64,000 nucleotides of DNA from Icerya purchasi (taxonomy: Eukaryota > Arthropoda > Insecta > Hemiptera > Monophlebidae). This document shows, in pieces, positions 1 to 10,735 of the stretch. The notes below the pieces were generated by a model. It did no database searches. It was given only the letters and a program-made list of their open reading frames with translations, and was not told the DNA's origin. Position numbers and translations under genes: made by a program. Positions within the stretch are counted from its first letter, which is position 1, and every line of letters begins with the position of its first letter. Where the stretch lies: contig CM077115.1 of the NCBI GenBank assembly GCA_039619475.1, forward strand, positions 400,740,557 through 400,804,556, in the 5' to 3' direction.

Positions 1-940
1 ATTTTACAAGGCCAACGCCGATCGAATGAACAAATGAAATAAATTTTTACCAGAGCTTAGCGGGACTGAAAATTACCTTCAACTTCAAAAACGAAATCCT
101 GTTTATTATAACGTCGGCGCTTTTGATATAGAGTAACGTATCACGGCGAAACGTAGTGGTCCCACTTTTTTGTATCCACATCCCCGGTTAAAACTGTATC
201 AGTTTTAAACTTCAAAAAAGCTGAGATTCATTCGAATTTTTTTTTCCCCCAGCCCCATCCACTTTCGTCTATTACCTGATCTCAACGAGTCTTCTATGCA
301 ATTCATCAGTTTTCTGCTATTTTTCACCCTCAGTGCAGTGTAACAAAATGGGTAATTATTTCGATTCTGCTTAAGAAAAAGTTCATCTCTGATTTGCTCT
401 AGTATGTAATTTCTCATTTTTCTGGTTAGAATGGATTATGTTACAAAATTACTTTGTTTTTTTTTTTTTTGTTTTAATTTTTATTTTTAATACATATTTT
501 TGACAATTTCGTATTAATGATTTCAGTTTTTCTTAACATATTAACAATGTTTCATCGAAATAAATATGCAAAAATATAGTCGTACGAAATTGAAAACATT
601 TGGTCCAACTCATCTCGAATTACTTCCTATAGGAAAACATTTTTTTTTGTATTCAATAGAATCTTATAATATTTTCCGGCAAAAATTATCCCTGCCGGGT
701 CTGAAATAATGTGTTAGCAATTTGATAAATAAGCATTTAAAATGCAAAAATTGCGTTAAATTCGAAATAATTATTAGTAACGGAGTGCCAAACTTTTGTA
801 AAATGTATATTTGTATTCAGAAATTAAGTAAATAACCGTTACAATTTCGCAGAAATGATTCTTTATGTTTCCTATTTTTTTTTTTTTGGAATTAAATTAC
901 CGCTTGTAAAATAAAACAACTTCCGTCAAGCGCGATATTT
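1..940. other. AT-rich DNA, nothing assigned
   Basis: Both strands show only short chance open frames, A- and T-runs and no recognisable protein motif, TIR or RNA gene. The one open frame of 70 codons (205-417, minus) has no family signature. Confidence 0.6.
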
Positions 941-944
941 CATG

Positions 945-1345
945 TGCTGAGGATTCCGTATATTAATTTAAATTATTTACATTCATACAATACCAAAATT
1001 CAAAACAAAGATATTGTCATTCTACTTCAAAAGTTTCGTTAAGGAGATGAAATGCGGTTTTGTTCCCGACAAATAGCGATCTTCCAATCGATATATCACG
1101 TGCTGAGAAAAGGTAAAAGAAATATTTTTTTTTCAAAATTTCGAACTTTCGGCGTCCCGAGAGGCTAATTTTAATGCTGGAAACCCGAATGCTCCAAACT
1201 AGAGAAATATACGGAGATGCGCATTGAACCGAAAAAAAAAAAAAAAAATGTTTTTTTCAAAACTTCCGAGTTTTCAGCGCCCCGAGGGTCTAAATATAAA
1301 GTTCCCGGCTATAGTTTTCTCTTATAAAGCGTTTTTTTATTCATA
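945..1345 (+). repeat. interspersed repeat, copy 1
   Basis: This segment matches 50390-51010 over most of its length in the same orientation. Shared landmarks are a stretch around AAAAGTTTCGTTAAG (1028), a CTTTCGGCG box followed by GAGG and TAATTTTAA (about 1148), and AAACTAGAGAAATATACGG (about 1196). A second, shorter version of the same unit starts about 1243 with an ACTTCCGAGTTTTCAGCGC box. The unit therefore occurs in imperfect tandem inside each copy. There is no coding potential and the family is not recognised. Confidence 0.65.
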
Positions 1346-1349
1346 TATT

Positions 1350-1705
1350 TAAGATACGACCCTCCCCCTCGCAATGGGTTTGTCAACTAGGAAAAGGAGA
1401 AGAAAGAGAATCAGATTTTTATGCGACGTGAAATATCTAACAAAAATGTATCAAGCGCTTGGACGACAAAAGGAAAAAGAAGGGAAAGAGTAAACGAAAC
1501 ACATTATTAGGAGTAGGAACACTGCTTGACAACAGAGAGGAGTACAAAGAAGATCGTTCAAGTGACGAGCATTTGAATATTATGCGATCGGGATCACATA
1601 CAAAGTGACTATTGGGAGAATGCAGAGGACAATATGGAGATGGCGCGCGAGAGAATCGGAAAAGCGACGAAGGGAGCAAACTGTGCCCAGATTTGGCTTC
1701 CTGAA
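1350..1705 (-). mobile_element. LINE 3' fragment, family A (zinc-knuckle end)
   Basis: Minus-strand translation gives the C-terminal end of an RNase H-bearing non-LTR retrotransposon. A SLLPSSLFRFS segment is followed by YCPLH and a degraded knuckle (VCDPDRIIFKC, where the usual pattern is C-x3-H-x4-C and the His is lost). It aligns with the copies at 13480, 17131 and 60806. The 3' end contains CTAGTTGACAAACCC, like other family-A ends, but no clean poly-A remains. It is strongly 5' truncated and dead. Confidence 0.7.
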
Positions 1706-1864
1706 CTTCTTATTGTTTACATGAACACCTTTTTCTTTTTTTTTGCTGTTTTAGGCCCAAAGGATGGGGAGGGGATTTTTAACCGACATTTTTTGATTTT
1801 ACGAGAAAGCTCCTGCGTTTTGTAACTAGCGTTCCTTGTACATATACTGATATATTTTTTATAT

Positions 1865-1924
1865 CAGGGGCCGAAAAAAAAAAAAATCAGAAATGCGATG
1901 TGGGCTGCAGGTTGCGCAACCCTG
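1865..1924. mobile_element. tiny hAT-like remnant
   Basis: The 60-bp segment starts CAGGGGC and ends GGTTGCGCAACCCTG, so the outermost bases are inverted (CAGGG/CCCTG). The flanking octamers TTTTATAT and GTTTAAAT agree at 6 of 8 positions, compatible with a decayed hAT 8-bp target duplication. The short length makes this tentative. Confidence 0.3.
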
Positions 1925-2165
1925 GTTTAAATTATAACAATGAATTCATTTTACGAGAGTTCGGAATTTTGTTACAAATGATTATTGAACTTTTTAATTA
2001 ACATCAAAAGGCGGCTTTTGATTGGCATTCGAATACTCGATGTATCGAGTTGAAAAATTAAGTAATAATTTCCAAAAACAATTTTCAAAACAAAACCGCC
2101 CAGCCCTCAAAACAACCAATAATTTCCGATAACGATGAGAAAGAGAAAAAGAAATGACAAATAGC

Positions 2166-2384
2166 TAGCGAAATCACATCGTAAATGGAAGAATTCTAGA
2201 CGGGGCGCTTGAACAAGACCAGCACGCACTAGGCAACATGTTAGATTTGCGTTGCTCGGAAGTTGCTGACAATCGCGTAGTATGCTGTAGAATGTTCGCA
2301 ACCGAGCCATGTACAGATGAATTGCTGGCGCGAAAACGTTTGTTGCCAGGTATGCTCGCCAGTGAATGGCCTACTTGGTAAAAG
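2166..2384 (+). other. unassigned open frame ending near a splice-donor-like site
   Basis: From 2166 one plus frame is open for about 70 codons in locally GC-richer DNA and stops just after TGGCCTACTTGG. It includes residues such as GALEQDQHALGNMLDL and EPCTDELLARKRLLPG. At 2349-2352 it crosses CAG/GTATGC, a reasonable splice donor. The opposite strand is also open (2107-2310), so the coding strand is not certain. No family is recognised. It may be a host exon, a transposon relic or chance. Confidence 0.25.
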
Positions 2385-2959
2385 TGACATTCGGCATTTT
2401 GTTTATATTGTTCTAGATTAAATCGCTATCTGATTCGAAGGTGTATCATGAGGAGGAAAATATGAGTGGAATTAGATTTACGACAATAAACATATTTTAC
2501 CGTATTTTCTGCAATAATTAGATGGTTTTCATATGACAGTTGGCATTATTAAGGTCCAGTGCGCAGGTGTGTCGACATGCGCTGTAATCTAAATGTGCGC
2601 GCTCGGTTTAATGGACGACAACATTGCCATTTGACAGCGATAATAATAACGTAGCAAAGATTGATTTTTCGTTCTTTCACACATCGCTAGTTTGCCGGTG
2701 ATATTTCTTCATTTGATAAACTAGTCGAATTCCACACTTTGCAATTTCTTTCACCATTTAACGCACGCCCCCGTTTCGTTATAGCGTGTTCGGGTCAAAC
2801 TAGTTTTATTCGAATCATTATCATTATTTTGTTCAATCTGCTTTTCGTCAAGTCACATGTTTTGCCGATTCCAATGTTCGACGTTCTGATCCCTTGATAC
2901 ACTCCTACCGATATCCTTTTTTCCGTAAAGATCTAAAAGTCAAATGTAATATTCTTTAT
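2385..2959. other. no gene seen
   Basis: The sequence is unique-looking with moderate GC. I see no open frame, TIR or RNA gene in it. Confidence 0.5.
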
Positions 2960-3321
2960 CAGGGGTGGCCAACCTAAATGATCTTGCAGGCCACTTTGGA
3001 AATCATATATCCCCATATTAGAGACCTACTATAGACATTTTTTTGTTATAGTGAAAAATTGAAACATAATGAGTTATTAATTTATTGTGTTTACTATTAT
3101 TCGTACATGTAAACATAGATAATATAATAATAATAATGATACTAAACGCACATTGCAAAGAAATATCTAAAAATGAAATATTATAAGAAATATATAAATA
3201 TAAATGAAATAATAAAAAATGAAATCATTAAAAAAGTATTTATTTTACTAGTGTGCTACCTTGGCCATCTTGCGGGCCGCCGCAAAAATATTCAAGGCCG
3301 GCCGCGGGTTGGCCACTCCTG
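2960..3321. mobile_element. hAT-type MITE
   Basis: The left end reads CAGGGGTGGCCAACC and the right end is its complement with one change (GGTTGGCCACTCCTG). Subterminal boxes CTTGCAGGCCAC and CTTGCGGGCCGC sit near the two ends. The 362-bp interior is AT-rich and non-coding. The flanking octamers TTCTTTAT and TTCTACAT agree at 6 of 8 positions, fitting the 8-bp target duplication of hAT elements. It must have been mobilised by a transposase encoded elsewhere. Confidence 0.8.
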
Positions 3322-3546
3322 TTCTACATCGTTTCGTTGACTTTGCGCTAATAATTTCAACAATTCATCATACGACGCTGGTTCCATATCTACACGTCTA
3401 ATAGACACACTTCGTCGTTCGATGATTGCTCTCGATTTAGGCTTTGTGAAAACCACGTTCTTATTACTATCTCGAGTCCGCGGCAGAAACCATCTCAGAA
3501 CGTTGAGATTGTGAGCGTACTTTCGGCTTCTATCCCATTCACTTAA
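3322..3546 (-). other. unassigned open frame between two DNA elements
   Basis: The minus frame stays open for about 75 codons between the hAT MITE and the Harbinger TIR, with charged residues such as VDMEPASYDELLKLL. It runs on into both flanking transposon ends, so its true limits are unknown. The composition looks coding, but no family is recognised and no clear splice sites frame it. Confidence 0.25.
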
Positions 3547-3726
3547 AGGGTCGTGCACACGGGCGCGAAATTTTTCGCGGGACAATAACATAGCGAGATA
3601 TGAGTAGGCGCAAACTAAAGCAGGATCCCGTTACATTTTCCAGCCCTTGCAGCGAATATTTGTCAGTTCGTGGTTGACGCGATTTTCCCGCCACGATCCC
3701 GTTCCTTTTTTCGTCAGTCTTTCGCA

Positions 3727-3915
3727 ATGTCTCAAACGGAAAAGTTGATTGAGGCAGTGAAAAAACATCACATTTTGTTCGATTTGAGCCACAATTATCC
3801 ATTTAATATTCCGAATGCGTTTTCAACTGTTCTCCTCGATTTGCATAACATGGTATTTTATATATCCTTTATTTGCGAGGATCATTTTTTGTCTATAAGG
3901 AAAAGGTCTTATTAG
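3727..3915 (+). pseudogene. MADF-domain N-terminal fragment inside the Harbinger element
   Basis: The frame starts with ATG about 180 bp inside the left TIR. It reads MSQTEKLIEAVKKHHILFDL, then SHNYP, matching the opening helix of MADF (Myb/SANT-like) DNA-binding domains, where LI-x-V-x2-x-P-x-LYD is usual. After about 25 residues the similarity stops and the frame runs to a TAG at 3913. MADF proteins are known partners of Harbinger transposases. The protein is truncated, probably at the internal deletion. Confidence 0.5.
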
Positions 3916-3929
3916 ATAAGGCTTAAAGG

Positions 3930-4115
3930 AAAAACCTTCATCCGTTATCAAAATATTTCATCTAAACATTCCGGAAATATGCGGATATGTAAAAACGTTT
4001 TCTATCGGCACGAAGCTGGAGAGTGTGGTATTCTCCAAACAACTTCCTTCCCATGTTTTAATATCATGTACCCACTTTCTTCTTCTGAAAGACAAAAACA
4101 TAATTGAATGTATAG
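3930..4115 (-). pseudogene. possible Harbinger transposase N-terminal relic
   Basis: The minus frame reads RRRKWVHDI, then about 25 residues on, HISGMFR, with FRM-like continuation after a frame break. This recalls the RRxWVRP...YFRM opening of Harbinger (ALP1-like) transposases. No DDE residues are present because the catalytic part is missing. The match is short and degenerate, so the call rests partly on the element's TIRs and TAA duplications. Confidence 0.35.
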
Positions 4116-4523
4116 AATATAAAAAATTCGCCGAAATAAATAGAATAAACATTATAGGTAGGTATGTAGATAAAGAAAAATACTGAACGAAAATGAGTTC
4201 TTTACTCACTACCTACCGATCAAGAGGTACGGATGTACTAATCAATATGTACGTATTATAAGTAAGCGTTTACAAATATGTAGGTAAATTAGGCACTTGC
4301 CTCAGTTGTTCATCATCACTCAAAGCAAGTAGCAAAAAGGTTTCCATCTTCATCTGACGACATTTTCTCAACTAAACAAGGCACAATGTAACTTTTTCTT
4401 CCGCGATCTGCAGTTTCCGCTTCGCGTTGGTGTGCGGAGAAGGGCGGGAAAACTTCCCGCCAAGCTTGCGTTTTTTCGCGCTTCACCCCACCAGTTTTTT
4501 ACGCCGATGTGCACGACCCTTAA

Positions 4524-5350
4524 CTGTTTCCCGTGTCTTGGTTGCTTCTCCAAAGCTATTGTTCGATTTTTCCTGATCGTACAACGCATGTCGTTTGTTT
4601 ACTTCTCACACGGTTCTTTAGACGGCCTTTAAACTATGTCCATATTTCGTGCATCCTATTTCTCCATTCCGAACTCTCGCATTTAGTACTTCTTAAAACG
4701 ATTCATTCCGACCATCTGTGTCGCCGCGGTGCTTTTGATTTTTCTCATTCCAACTTTATCTTGATTCTACATTTACGCTCTATGTTTGTCTTTTCTCGAG
4801 GTTAGCATTAAATTACCATTACACGGTAGTGTTTACGATCTATATGCTACAGATTCTGCTGCTTCAAAGTGTTGCTTGAACTGTTTGTTACTAAATCGTC
4901 AGCAAAAAGCTTTGTTTCTCATCTGATGACGCAAGTAAAGATGTTTAACAGCACTGTCGTAAATCCGATTCTTTCTTTCGATGTTATCGAGTGTTTCTAC
5001 CGGCGGATCGACTACACTTCTTCAAGTATGTTTTGTACGATCCAAAAGTGAATTTATGATTTTATCCGCTCTATAGCTTTTTTAAAGCTGGTGGTCGGTT
5101 GACCGCAAAGTCTAATGAAGATTGCTCATACTTGCTACCTTAGATATCCTCTGTATGCTGTACGTGGTTCAGCAAGATTTTTCGAAAACTCGCATATTGT
5201 CTATCGTTTGTGCTATACGATTTAGTAGAACTTTGTTGAAAAATCTGAAGCTTTAATACAGTAGCAGTTATTACACAAGAAATTTTTTCCTATTTCTTGG
5301 GTCACTATCTATTTTGACGGGTCCAACAAAAAAAAACCAAAAAAAACAAA
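4524..5350 (+). mobile_element. possible degraded LINE 3' region
   Basis: The right end resembles other LINE tails here: a CTTGGGTCACTATC-like stretch, TTTTGACGGGTCC and then an A-rich run from about 5328. Upstream, a frame at 4680-4790 reads CRRGAFDFSHSNF, reminiscent of the Cys-rich end of I/Jockey proteins. There is no continuous homology between these points, so the limits are guesses. Confidence 0.35.
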
Positions 5351-5369
5351 AAATACCTATTCAGTTTAA

Positions 5370-5470
5370 CCAACATCTTCTCATTCTTCCCCCTCTTCTT
5401 GGGCCAATGTCTTTATGACGAACCCAAAAAAAAAACAAACAAAAAAAAACCAAAAAAAAACCAACATATA
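5370..5470 (+). mobile_element. family-A LINE 3' tail
   Basis: The stretch TTCTTGGGCCAATGTC followed by GACGAACCC and a poly-A tract closely matches the 3' UTR end of the coding copy at 39985-40500 (CTTGGGCCAATGTCC and GACGAACCC). Only about 50 bp precede the tail, so this is a heavily 5'-truncated insertion. Confidence 0.6.
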
Positions 5471-6037
5471 CAACTCGTTTGTTTTCTTAATATAATACTC
5501 GTTAACTCTAAGCGGAGATAGTACGACACATTTTTTTTTTTTTTTATTTATTTGTGTTAGTCAGCACGGACATTGACCCAAGAAATATTTCTTTATGCTG
5601 ATCAGGTAACCGTAATTGCACGTGACGAAAAGATCAAAGTCCAAGATCAATGCGCAAACCGAATGAACATTATGTTTGGAATAGACAAATCAAATCAATT
5701 TAAGATCTAAAGACGCGTTTTTCATCGGGCAGTTTTATCAGCTGTAGTATAAATTTCCGGATCCTTATTGGCTATTAATAATCGATTCTTGTCCGTATGA
5801 AAAAAAAGGAAAAACAATTGTAGGTGCTGGATTAATCTGTTTTTTTGTTGTTTTTTTTAAATAAAACTGGCCTGCCAATTGAATGAAAAATTCCTTCTTC
5901 GGGCGAAAAAAAAAATCTACCTTTTGACATTTCTTTAGACATTCTTAGTTGACTTTTTTTTTTTTTTTTTTTTTTATTCAGGTTCTACATGATTTCAGGA
6001 TTGGTGTTATCCTGAAAACATTTTGTCATTTCTTTGG
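5471..6037. other. no gene; T-runs
   Basis: Unassigned DNA with poly-T tracts at about 5531-5545 and 5957-5976. The second could be the tail of an older minus-strand insertion, but no element body is recognisable beside it. Confidence 0.5.
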
Positions 6038-6048
6038 ATTTTTTCATT

Positions 6049-6925
6049 GTTTTTTTTTTATTGAGCTCGTCAGCCAAGGGGACCTTTACCTAGAAACAAT
6101 TAGAAATGAAAACGTAAAGTTACATAAGACGATCAGATATCATTAATTGTATAGCAGGGATAATAAGCGCACAAGGAAAAGACAGGATATAACGGGCACA
6201 ATAGGGAACAGGAAGCCCACAAGCAAATGGAAGTACAGGGTCCCAGATGCTCCACCGAAAAAGAGATGAACACACTTAATAAATACGTGATCAGCGTCAC
6301 AAACAACCGCATCATTTGAGTGGAGAGGACAACATGGGGAAGAGTGTAATGAGAAGCGAACGCGGAAGGAAGGCAGCAACGAACGATTAAAACGGAAACG
6401 TATAATGGAGACGACAATAAAGCGTGAAAGTGAAGGAAACATGAGGAGCCATGGATTAAAAGGAAAACTAGGTTGAACAGACAAATAAAAGGAATGATCG
6501 TTAGAAAAAGAGGAAGTGTATACATATTACCAAAATCTGAGATGGAAGTTTTCTTATTTTTTGGAAAAAGACGGAAGAAAAAGCAGTAACCTGAGCCAAA
6601 GAATCAGCCGCCTCATTACCAAAGATGTCAGAATGGCGAGAAACACATAGCAAATCAATATAGATCGTATGGAAATAACTGAATACGGAGGAGAATAATA
6701 AAGGCACATGAATGATCAGGAGAAACGGAGAGGAGATGGCCTGAAAGGCACTCGCGGAATCGGAATAATCAGAAATCGGGAAGAAAAACGATCGGGGGAG
6801 ATACAAATAATGAAACGTAAAATATTCATCAACTCGGCCATAAATATGGAACAGAACGAATGAAGACAAAAAATTTGGAAATTTATAATCTGGAAGCATA
6901 TGGGTAGATTTCGGTAAATGTGTCA
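6049..6925 (-). mobile_element. LINE 3' fragment, family A, bounded by an 11-bp duplication
   Basis: ATTTTTTCATT occurs at 6038-6048 and 6926-6936, giving an exact target duplication around an 877-bp insertion. The poly-A tail lies at the low-coordinate end (T-run from 6049), then a 3' UTR with GCTGACGAG. The minus translation carries RNase H pieces: SDYSDSASAFQAI (the second catalytic Asp region) and IDLLCVSRHSDIFGNEAADS (the His...Asp motif). Frames change at least twice. It shares a subfamily with 28437-29480: both read GSSCFLHF in the following region. It is dead. Confidence 0.8.
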
Positions 6926-7329
6926 ATTTTTTCATTTCTTTTTTTTTTTTTTTTTTTTGTCAGGTTTTCTAGTAAATGAATTCGATTCTTTTTAATAATC
7001 TCCATTAATTCTATTATAATCGCTTTAACGTTGATTGAACGTTATTTATAAATTTATTTAATCTGTTCATTCATTCTTTCATTCTTTCATTCATTCACTG
7101 GCTTCAATCGAATAACTGCAGCGGAAAATCGAATATTTTCGTTTCTTTCCGTTCAGTATGAAACTGCTTTTTCTTTACAAGTTTTAATTTCGATGAAATA
7201 ATCGAAGAACAAAAGAAAAGCATGCGGAAAGAAATTGACCAGAAAAGACTCAAATCAGAATGATCGTAAGTTCTTAAAGAAGACCCGAACTATCCAAGAC
7301 ACAAAAAAGGAAAATAGCTAAGATAGATA
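6926..7329. other. poly-T tract and unassigned DNA
   Basis: A T-run at 6938-6958 was already present when the family-A copy inserted beside it. The tandem CATTCATTCTTTC-like stretch at about 7069-7098 is a small imperfect repeat. Nothing else is recognised. Confidence 0.5.
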
Positions 7330-7770
7330 GAAAGAGACAACTCAGTTGAGACTGAAGTTGAAGAAGCCACCATCTGTTTAAATAATAACAAAGCAGTAGA
7401 GGGTTAACGGAATCCGCGCGCAATTGTCTTAAACAAACGGAAAAAGGCTGTATTGAAAGATTATTTGAAATATTTGAAAAAGGGAATTTGACAAGAGAAC
7501 TGAAAAACATATGTCTGATTAGAGGCAAACACGCGAGAATTATAGAACCATATGTGTATCTCGTGTCGCGCATGATAGTGAAACCATGCTAAGAATGTTA
7601 AAAAACCGACTAGCAGCATTTATGAAGAGATACTTAAAGTGCGACTTATCTGACACCCTGACTGCGCATGCATATGATTTCCAATGTGCTTTGTGGAAGA
7701 AGAAATGTGTGACTTGTGTTATCCGTTCAGGTATTGCTATGAATATAGAGAAATGATCGCTAAAGCACAG
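7330..7770 (+). pseudogene. possible LINE reverse-transcriptase relic
   Basis: A broken plus-strand translation reads VEEATICLNNNKAVEG and later KDYLKYLKKG, then LKNRLAAFMK and DLSDTLTAHAYDFQ. The order resembles the start of an R1/LOA-type reverse transcriptase (a KAPGPDGI-like box, a kGxFPxxWK-like box, then the LSDxQxGF box). Several stops and shifts intervene and the catalytic part is absent. Confidence 0.3.
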
Positions 7771-7779
7771 CTAACACTG

Positions 7780-10440
7780 AAATGTTAAGACTAGGATAGA
7801 TGAAATGGGAGACTAGAGTGTCAAATCTAGTGTAGAAAAGGTGTCGTGTGATAAATTAAAATGTGTGTGACCGGGAGGGAGTAATGTTGGTTAATATATG
7901 ATTTCGTTGATTGTACTGCCGTGCCTACTGGTAAACGAAGCCCCCCCCCGTAGAGGAAAATGGGCACTAAAAATTAAAGTTTATTAAGACACTAGTGAGA
8001 GTGTTTAGCTGTAATATGGTTTGCACTGAAGTATGATGAATGAGGTCTTAGTTCTATAATGGGATATTTATGTTTATATAGGTGTTTCTGAATGGATCAG
8101 GGTCGTCACTCTTTTATTGCTATAAACGACTGATCATGGTACTTTTTCTTCTTTTTTTTTTGCTCGTTTATTATTGGATAGTCACTACCATAAATATCCA
8201 TTTAATGATCACTTTGTTTTTATTTTTTATAGGGCTCACAACTGATCGGTGTGGTGAAATACGCGGAAAGTATAATCGAGGTGTAGAGAAATTAAAGTTT
8301 CGAAAACACGATTAAGAATCCCCCCTTACAAACATAAATTGCTTTTGTATTATTTTTCAGCGCTATATAATGTTCCCAAAATCGATTTTAGACTAGCGTT
8401 ATTATATTTGGAACGTAAGATAATCAGACTCAAAAAGCCTCCGCCATCTTTTCGATTCTGTATTGCTCCTCTAAGTGGACAGATAAAAAGAACAGCATCA
8501 ATTAATGCTTTTGCTCTGATTTCTTTTTTCTTTTACTTTTTTTTTGTATTCAGTTACCTTTTCCGATTGACAGTTATTATTATTGTCTCCGTTAAAGCCT
8601 TCCACTAAACGGAAGTATCTTTAGTAATTTTATAGCTTTCAGCTCGCGTAACGTTCTGGAACTTTTTTTAAGTTCGTGTCGTTGTTTGCAAAAAAAAAAT
8701 ACCACCCTAATTGAAATGTTTCAGAATAATTTATGTGTGACGCAAAGAAAAATAAAAAAAAAAAAGACATGAAAAAAAAAATTGGGTTTTATTTCTTTTT
8801 TGGAATATACCGCGAGTGTGCTCTTTCATCGTTCTCGTTGTTGCGCACCTGTTCATACGGAGCTAAAGATGTGTGACCCCGATCTACTTACTCTCTTTTT
8901 CACTCTCTATTAAATTAAAATCGGTTCACCGTGAAAATTACGTAAGTGGTTTGTTAAAATTCGAATGTCTGTTTTGCAAAACTTCCACATTTATTCGCCA
9001 ACGTTGGAATGTTAACGTATTCTCTTTTTCGCTTACTATTCTCTATAATTTAATTTAAAAAAGACACAATTCCGGGAAACTGAAATTCGCCTTCATTTCG
9101 GCAATTCGTGTATTTTTCTAAAAAAAAAAAAAAGATATTGCAGAAAAGATCCTTTAATTGTTTTAATGTTACATATATTGAAGTAATTGTAATATTTATT
9201 CGTTTTTTAAATATTTTTTATTAAATCAACCATTCAATATATTATTTACGTTAAAAACACTGAATTCACATCAATGATGAGAATTATTATTAGTACCGTA
9301 TTTGCAAAAAACAAACCTTAAAAGTCTATTTAGCGCATGTAATTGGTTGAACACTTTTGGAGCTTTATCTTGGGGATATAAAAAAAAAAAGCAAAAACAA
9401 AAAAACAGTGATTAGTGTCTAGATTTAACCTTAAAAAAAAAAAAAAAAAAAGGAAAGAAAAATTTTCCCGGCCGACAAGTGGGCGAAATGCTAATGCAGA
9501 ATGCAGAAAGACAAGGCAGATGTTATTGAATGTTTCACTAAGCTTACATATTAAATTAGCCAAAAGAAGCAAAAACAAACTGATTTTTAATTTTAAAATT
9601 GTTACGCAATTTTCATTTTAATTGACGTCGATTTCACTATGTGAACAGTGTGTGTTTTGGTCGAGTGCCGAAACTCTACAAACTCAAATATTTGCGTTAA
9701 ATTATCGTCACCTTTTCAGCGGTGAAATTGCTTTGCCGGTAGCGAAGCGGTTCTGATAAAATTTATTATTCCTCCAAATTACAAATTAGCGGAAAAATCT
9801 CGCCACGGACGGAACACGAGCTTTTAAAATAATTAAAACCATCAGCGTTTCATCGTACGAAGTTGCAAAAGTACTTGCAATAACAGATTTCCGGGCTGTC
9901 GTGGGGAGAGACTGAATAAATTTTCTTCAGAAAAGAAAACGCTTTGATCAGTGTCGTCGCGCTTTTAACGACAAAACACTTTTCTAAGTGGTTTGTGGAA
10001 AACTTCGTCACCCGGCTGGAATCAGACTTTTCGAGGAAAATTAATGTTCGAACACCGATAGGAAAATACCGGGCCGGCGCTTATTTAAAGCTGAACTGAA
10101 AAATCCAGCTTAAGTAGAACTTCAAGAATTGGCTCCGACTGGCGCTTACTCAATTGTTTCGACAACGCGAATAACCAAAATTCTTCGGAAATTGCGAGGA
10201 AAAAAAACAACGAAATTTTCTAAATGTTGCTTTTTTTTGAACTTCATTTATCTTTGTAGCGTTCGATATTTTGTAAAAGAAAAAAAAAGAACCGAACATT
10301 TCGAGTTACAATTCAAATTGACGCATTATAAGATAGTTATATTTGTTATATGCTGGCATAATATTACATAGCATGTTCATAAATTAAATTCGTTAACGAT
10401 TTCCGAGTAATTAATTTTGCCGTTTACTTTTTTTTTTGGA
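7780..10440. other. AT-rich DNA, no gene recognised
   Basis: Homopolymer runs and short chance frames only. A C-run lies at about 7941-7949. No TIR pair, RNA gene or coding segment could be supported on either strand. Confidence 0.5.
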
Positions 10441-10449
10441 ACAACTTAG

Positions 10450-10507
10450 CCGCGACTTTTTTGGAAATATTGAAATTAAAAAATTTCACTTAAAAGTTTC
10501 GGCACAG
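10450..10507 (+). other. candidate 58-nt exon
   Basis: A pyrimidine tract (ACTTTTTTTTTT) and AACTTAG precede the segment, and CAG/GTAAGC follows it. One frame is open throughout (RDFFGNIEIKKFHLKVSAQ). Good splice signals can occur by chance and the segment is short, so this is only a candidate. No domain is recognised. Confidence 0.2.
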
Positions 10508-10666
10508 GTAAGCAGAAATGAATCGGGACGTGATTTTGAAAAGGAAAATATTGCAAAATTTCGATCGTTTTATTCTTTCTTACGCGTGTGAGTTTATTCG
10601 GTTTTTAAGTAAAAACAAAAAAAAAAATCAAACATAAAAAATGTTTCATCAAATAAAATTCTTTAA

Positions 10667-10735
<69 letters not shown>

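Larger units (their letters stand above)
3547..4520. mobile_element. PIF/Harbinger-type DNA transposon, internally deleted
   Basis: The left terminus AGGGTCGTGCACACGGGCG and the complement of the right terminus AGGGTCGTGCACATCGGCG match at 17 of 19 positions. Both ends are flanked by TAA (3544-3546 and 4521-4523), the TWA-type 3-bp duplication typical of PIF/Harbinger. At 974 bp it is far shorter than an autonomous element. It keeps the start of a MADF-like frame reading in from the left and a possible transposase N-terminal piece reading in from the right, which suggests convergent genes with the middle deleted. Confidence 0.75.
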
